Shown here: piece after piece, positions 63,636 to 64,000 of the stretch | Position numbering within the stretch: position 1 is the first letter of the stretch | Layout: every line of letters starts with the position of its first letter | Origin: an uncultured Collinsella sp. | GTDB lineage: Bacteria > Actinomycetota > Coriobacteriia > Coriobacteriales > Coriobacteriaceae | Reading direction: 5' to 3' | Length of the DNA: 64,000 bases | Assembly: GCA_902494715.1 (NCBI GenBank) | Contig: CABUUJ010000003.1 | Location: 4,829 to 68,828 of the forward strand | Program-made: the position numbers and the translations under genes | The notes under the pieces: model-generated | The model's input: only the letters and a program-made list of their open reading frames with translations | What the model was told of the DNA's origin: nothing | Database searches by the model: none

Positions 63636-63699
63636 GAGAGTGGACAATCTCCCACCTTGAGCATGAATATGGGCTCAAACCGGGAGATTATCCACTCTC
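63636..63699. repeat. 18-bp inverted repeat hairpin after pdxT
   Basis: GAGAGTGGACAATCTCCC (63636-63653) pairs with 63682-63699 with one mismatch; inner TTGAGC/GCTCAA bases extend the stem. It could act as the pdxST terminator or processing site but lacks a T-tract. Confidence 0.8.
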
Positions 63700-63705
63700 A
63701 TGCTA

Positions 63706-63765
63706 TGTAGTCGTTGGGGACGTTCTTAAACGACTAGTCAAACAAGAACGTCCCCAACGACTACA
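63706..63765. repeat. 22-bp perfect inverted repeat
   Basis: The arm 63706-63727 (TGTAGTCGTTGGGGACG, then TTCTT) is perfectly complementary to 63744-63765. The 16-base loop holds the palindrome GACTAGTC. It directly follows the hairpin at 63636. Confidence 0.88.
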
Positions 63766-63800
63766 TTGCGATAGACGACCACGTTTGCCCAGATAAAACC

Positions 63801-63829
63801 GACCAAAATAAACCCGTCCCTTTTTGGCA
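63801..63829. repeat. Palindromic dispersed repeat (copy 2)
   Basis: ACCAAAATAAACCCGTCCC with a TTTTTGGCA end: the reverse complement of the repeat at 39925-39953 apart from three positions. Confidence 0.8.
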
Positions 63830-63997
63830 GGCGTTGATCAAGGCAACGCCGATGCTTTGGCACCGACAGACACTATGACCCAATCCGAGGGCACTAAAAA
63901 GATAGGAGCCCCCGCTCGTGACCGCGGGTCGGGGCTGCGACAATGATGTTGAAGTGCCATAGGCGCAGCCGCGCCGCAACGAGGTTGGGAGGCTCCC
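63830..63997 (+). other. Non-coding leader of a further gene
   Basis: 168 bases without a recognised gene. GGCGTT/AACGCC (63830-63850) and AGCCCC/GGGGCT with an inner CCCGC/GCGGG alternative (63907-63936) can form stems. GGGAGG-CTCCC lies right before the final ATG. It may be a structured 5' leader, but I recognise no riboswitch. Confidence 0.4.
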
Positions 63998-64000
63998 ATG
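63998..64000 (+). CDS. Start codon of a gene running off the right edge
   Basis: An ATG with GGGAGG placed 5 bases upstream. Nothing of the protein is visible. Confidence 0.4.

Noticed and set aside
9524..63829. CRISPR array or tRNA genes among the repeats
   Set aside because: The repeats are isolated palindromes, not regularly spaced direct repeats with spacers. No tRNA cloverleaf with a TTCGANTCC-type arm was seen in any intergenic gap.

Overview
The window looks like a chromosomal segment of a high-GC, anaerobic, gut-type actinobacterium of class Coriobacteriia, most likely Collinsella or a close relative. This is inferred from GC-rich codon use and from the gene set: a bacterial Elp3, a DUF3516 (HelY-type) helicase, a reverse rubrerythrin, a ferredoxin-fused EtfA and LAXTG-type surface anchoring. 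I ran no database search. No rRNA, tRNA, CRISPR array, phage or complete insertion sequence was recognised. Most genes are housekeeping or metabolic; short dispersed repeats and a few accessory cassettes lie between them.

Layout, 1-24 kb: the start of a class II fructose-bisphosphate aldolase; an MBL-fold hydrolase; a bifunctional Rel (ppGpp) enzyme; a RecJ nuclease fused to an SF2 helicase; a BASS-type transporter; a GalT-like protein with CutC; a complete branched-chain amino acid ABC transporter (livJHMGF order on the minus strand) with a decayed copy of its binding protein beside it; homoserine dehydrogenase; a short-chain dehydrogenase resembling bile-acid 3-alpha-HSDH; a CPA2 antiporter; single-chain PurL; and an EamA exporter.

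Layout, 24-36 kb: a membrane diguanylate cyclase, a KdgT permease, AzlCD, an HD-domain protein, and an operon of FAD-linked 2-hydroxyacid dehydrogenase plus EtfB plus ferredoxin-EtfA that fits an electron-bifurcating lactate dehydrogenase. A run of small exported proteins follows, one with a sortase-type LAQTG tail.

Layout, 36-54 kb: DUF554; a compact TerB_N / BrxD-like ATPase / Lhr-like helicase operon (the best candidate for a poorly described DNA-processing or defence system); Elp3 with a spermidine-synthase-like partner; a membrane XRE regulator with an SGD-repeat DUF4097 protein; two methyltransferases including TrmB; a DUF3516 helicase; and a DUF2130 coiled-coil protein.

Layout, 54-64 kb: a phosphoesterase, a 59-residue protein, a stand-alone HIRAN protein, a 27-residue holin-like peptide, an aldehyde/alcohol dehydrogenase pair, a reverse rubrerythrin, an A+T-richer nuclease-like gene bounded by two copies of a ~122-bp element whose ends carry stop codons in all three frames, and the divergent pdxR-pdxST vitamin B6 locus. 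The window ends in a repeat-rich non-coding region and the start codon of a further gene.
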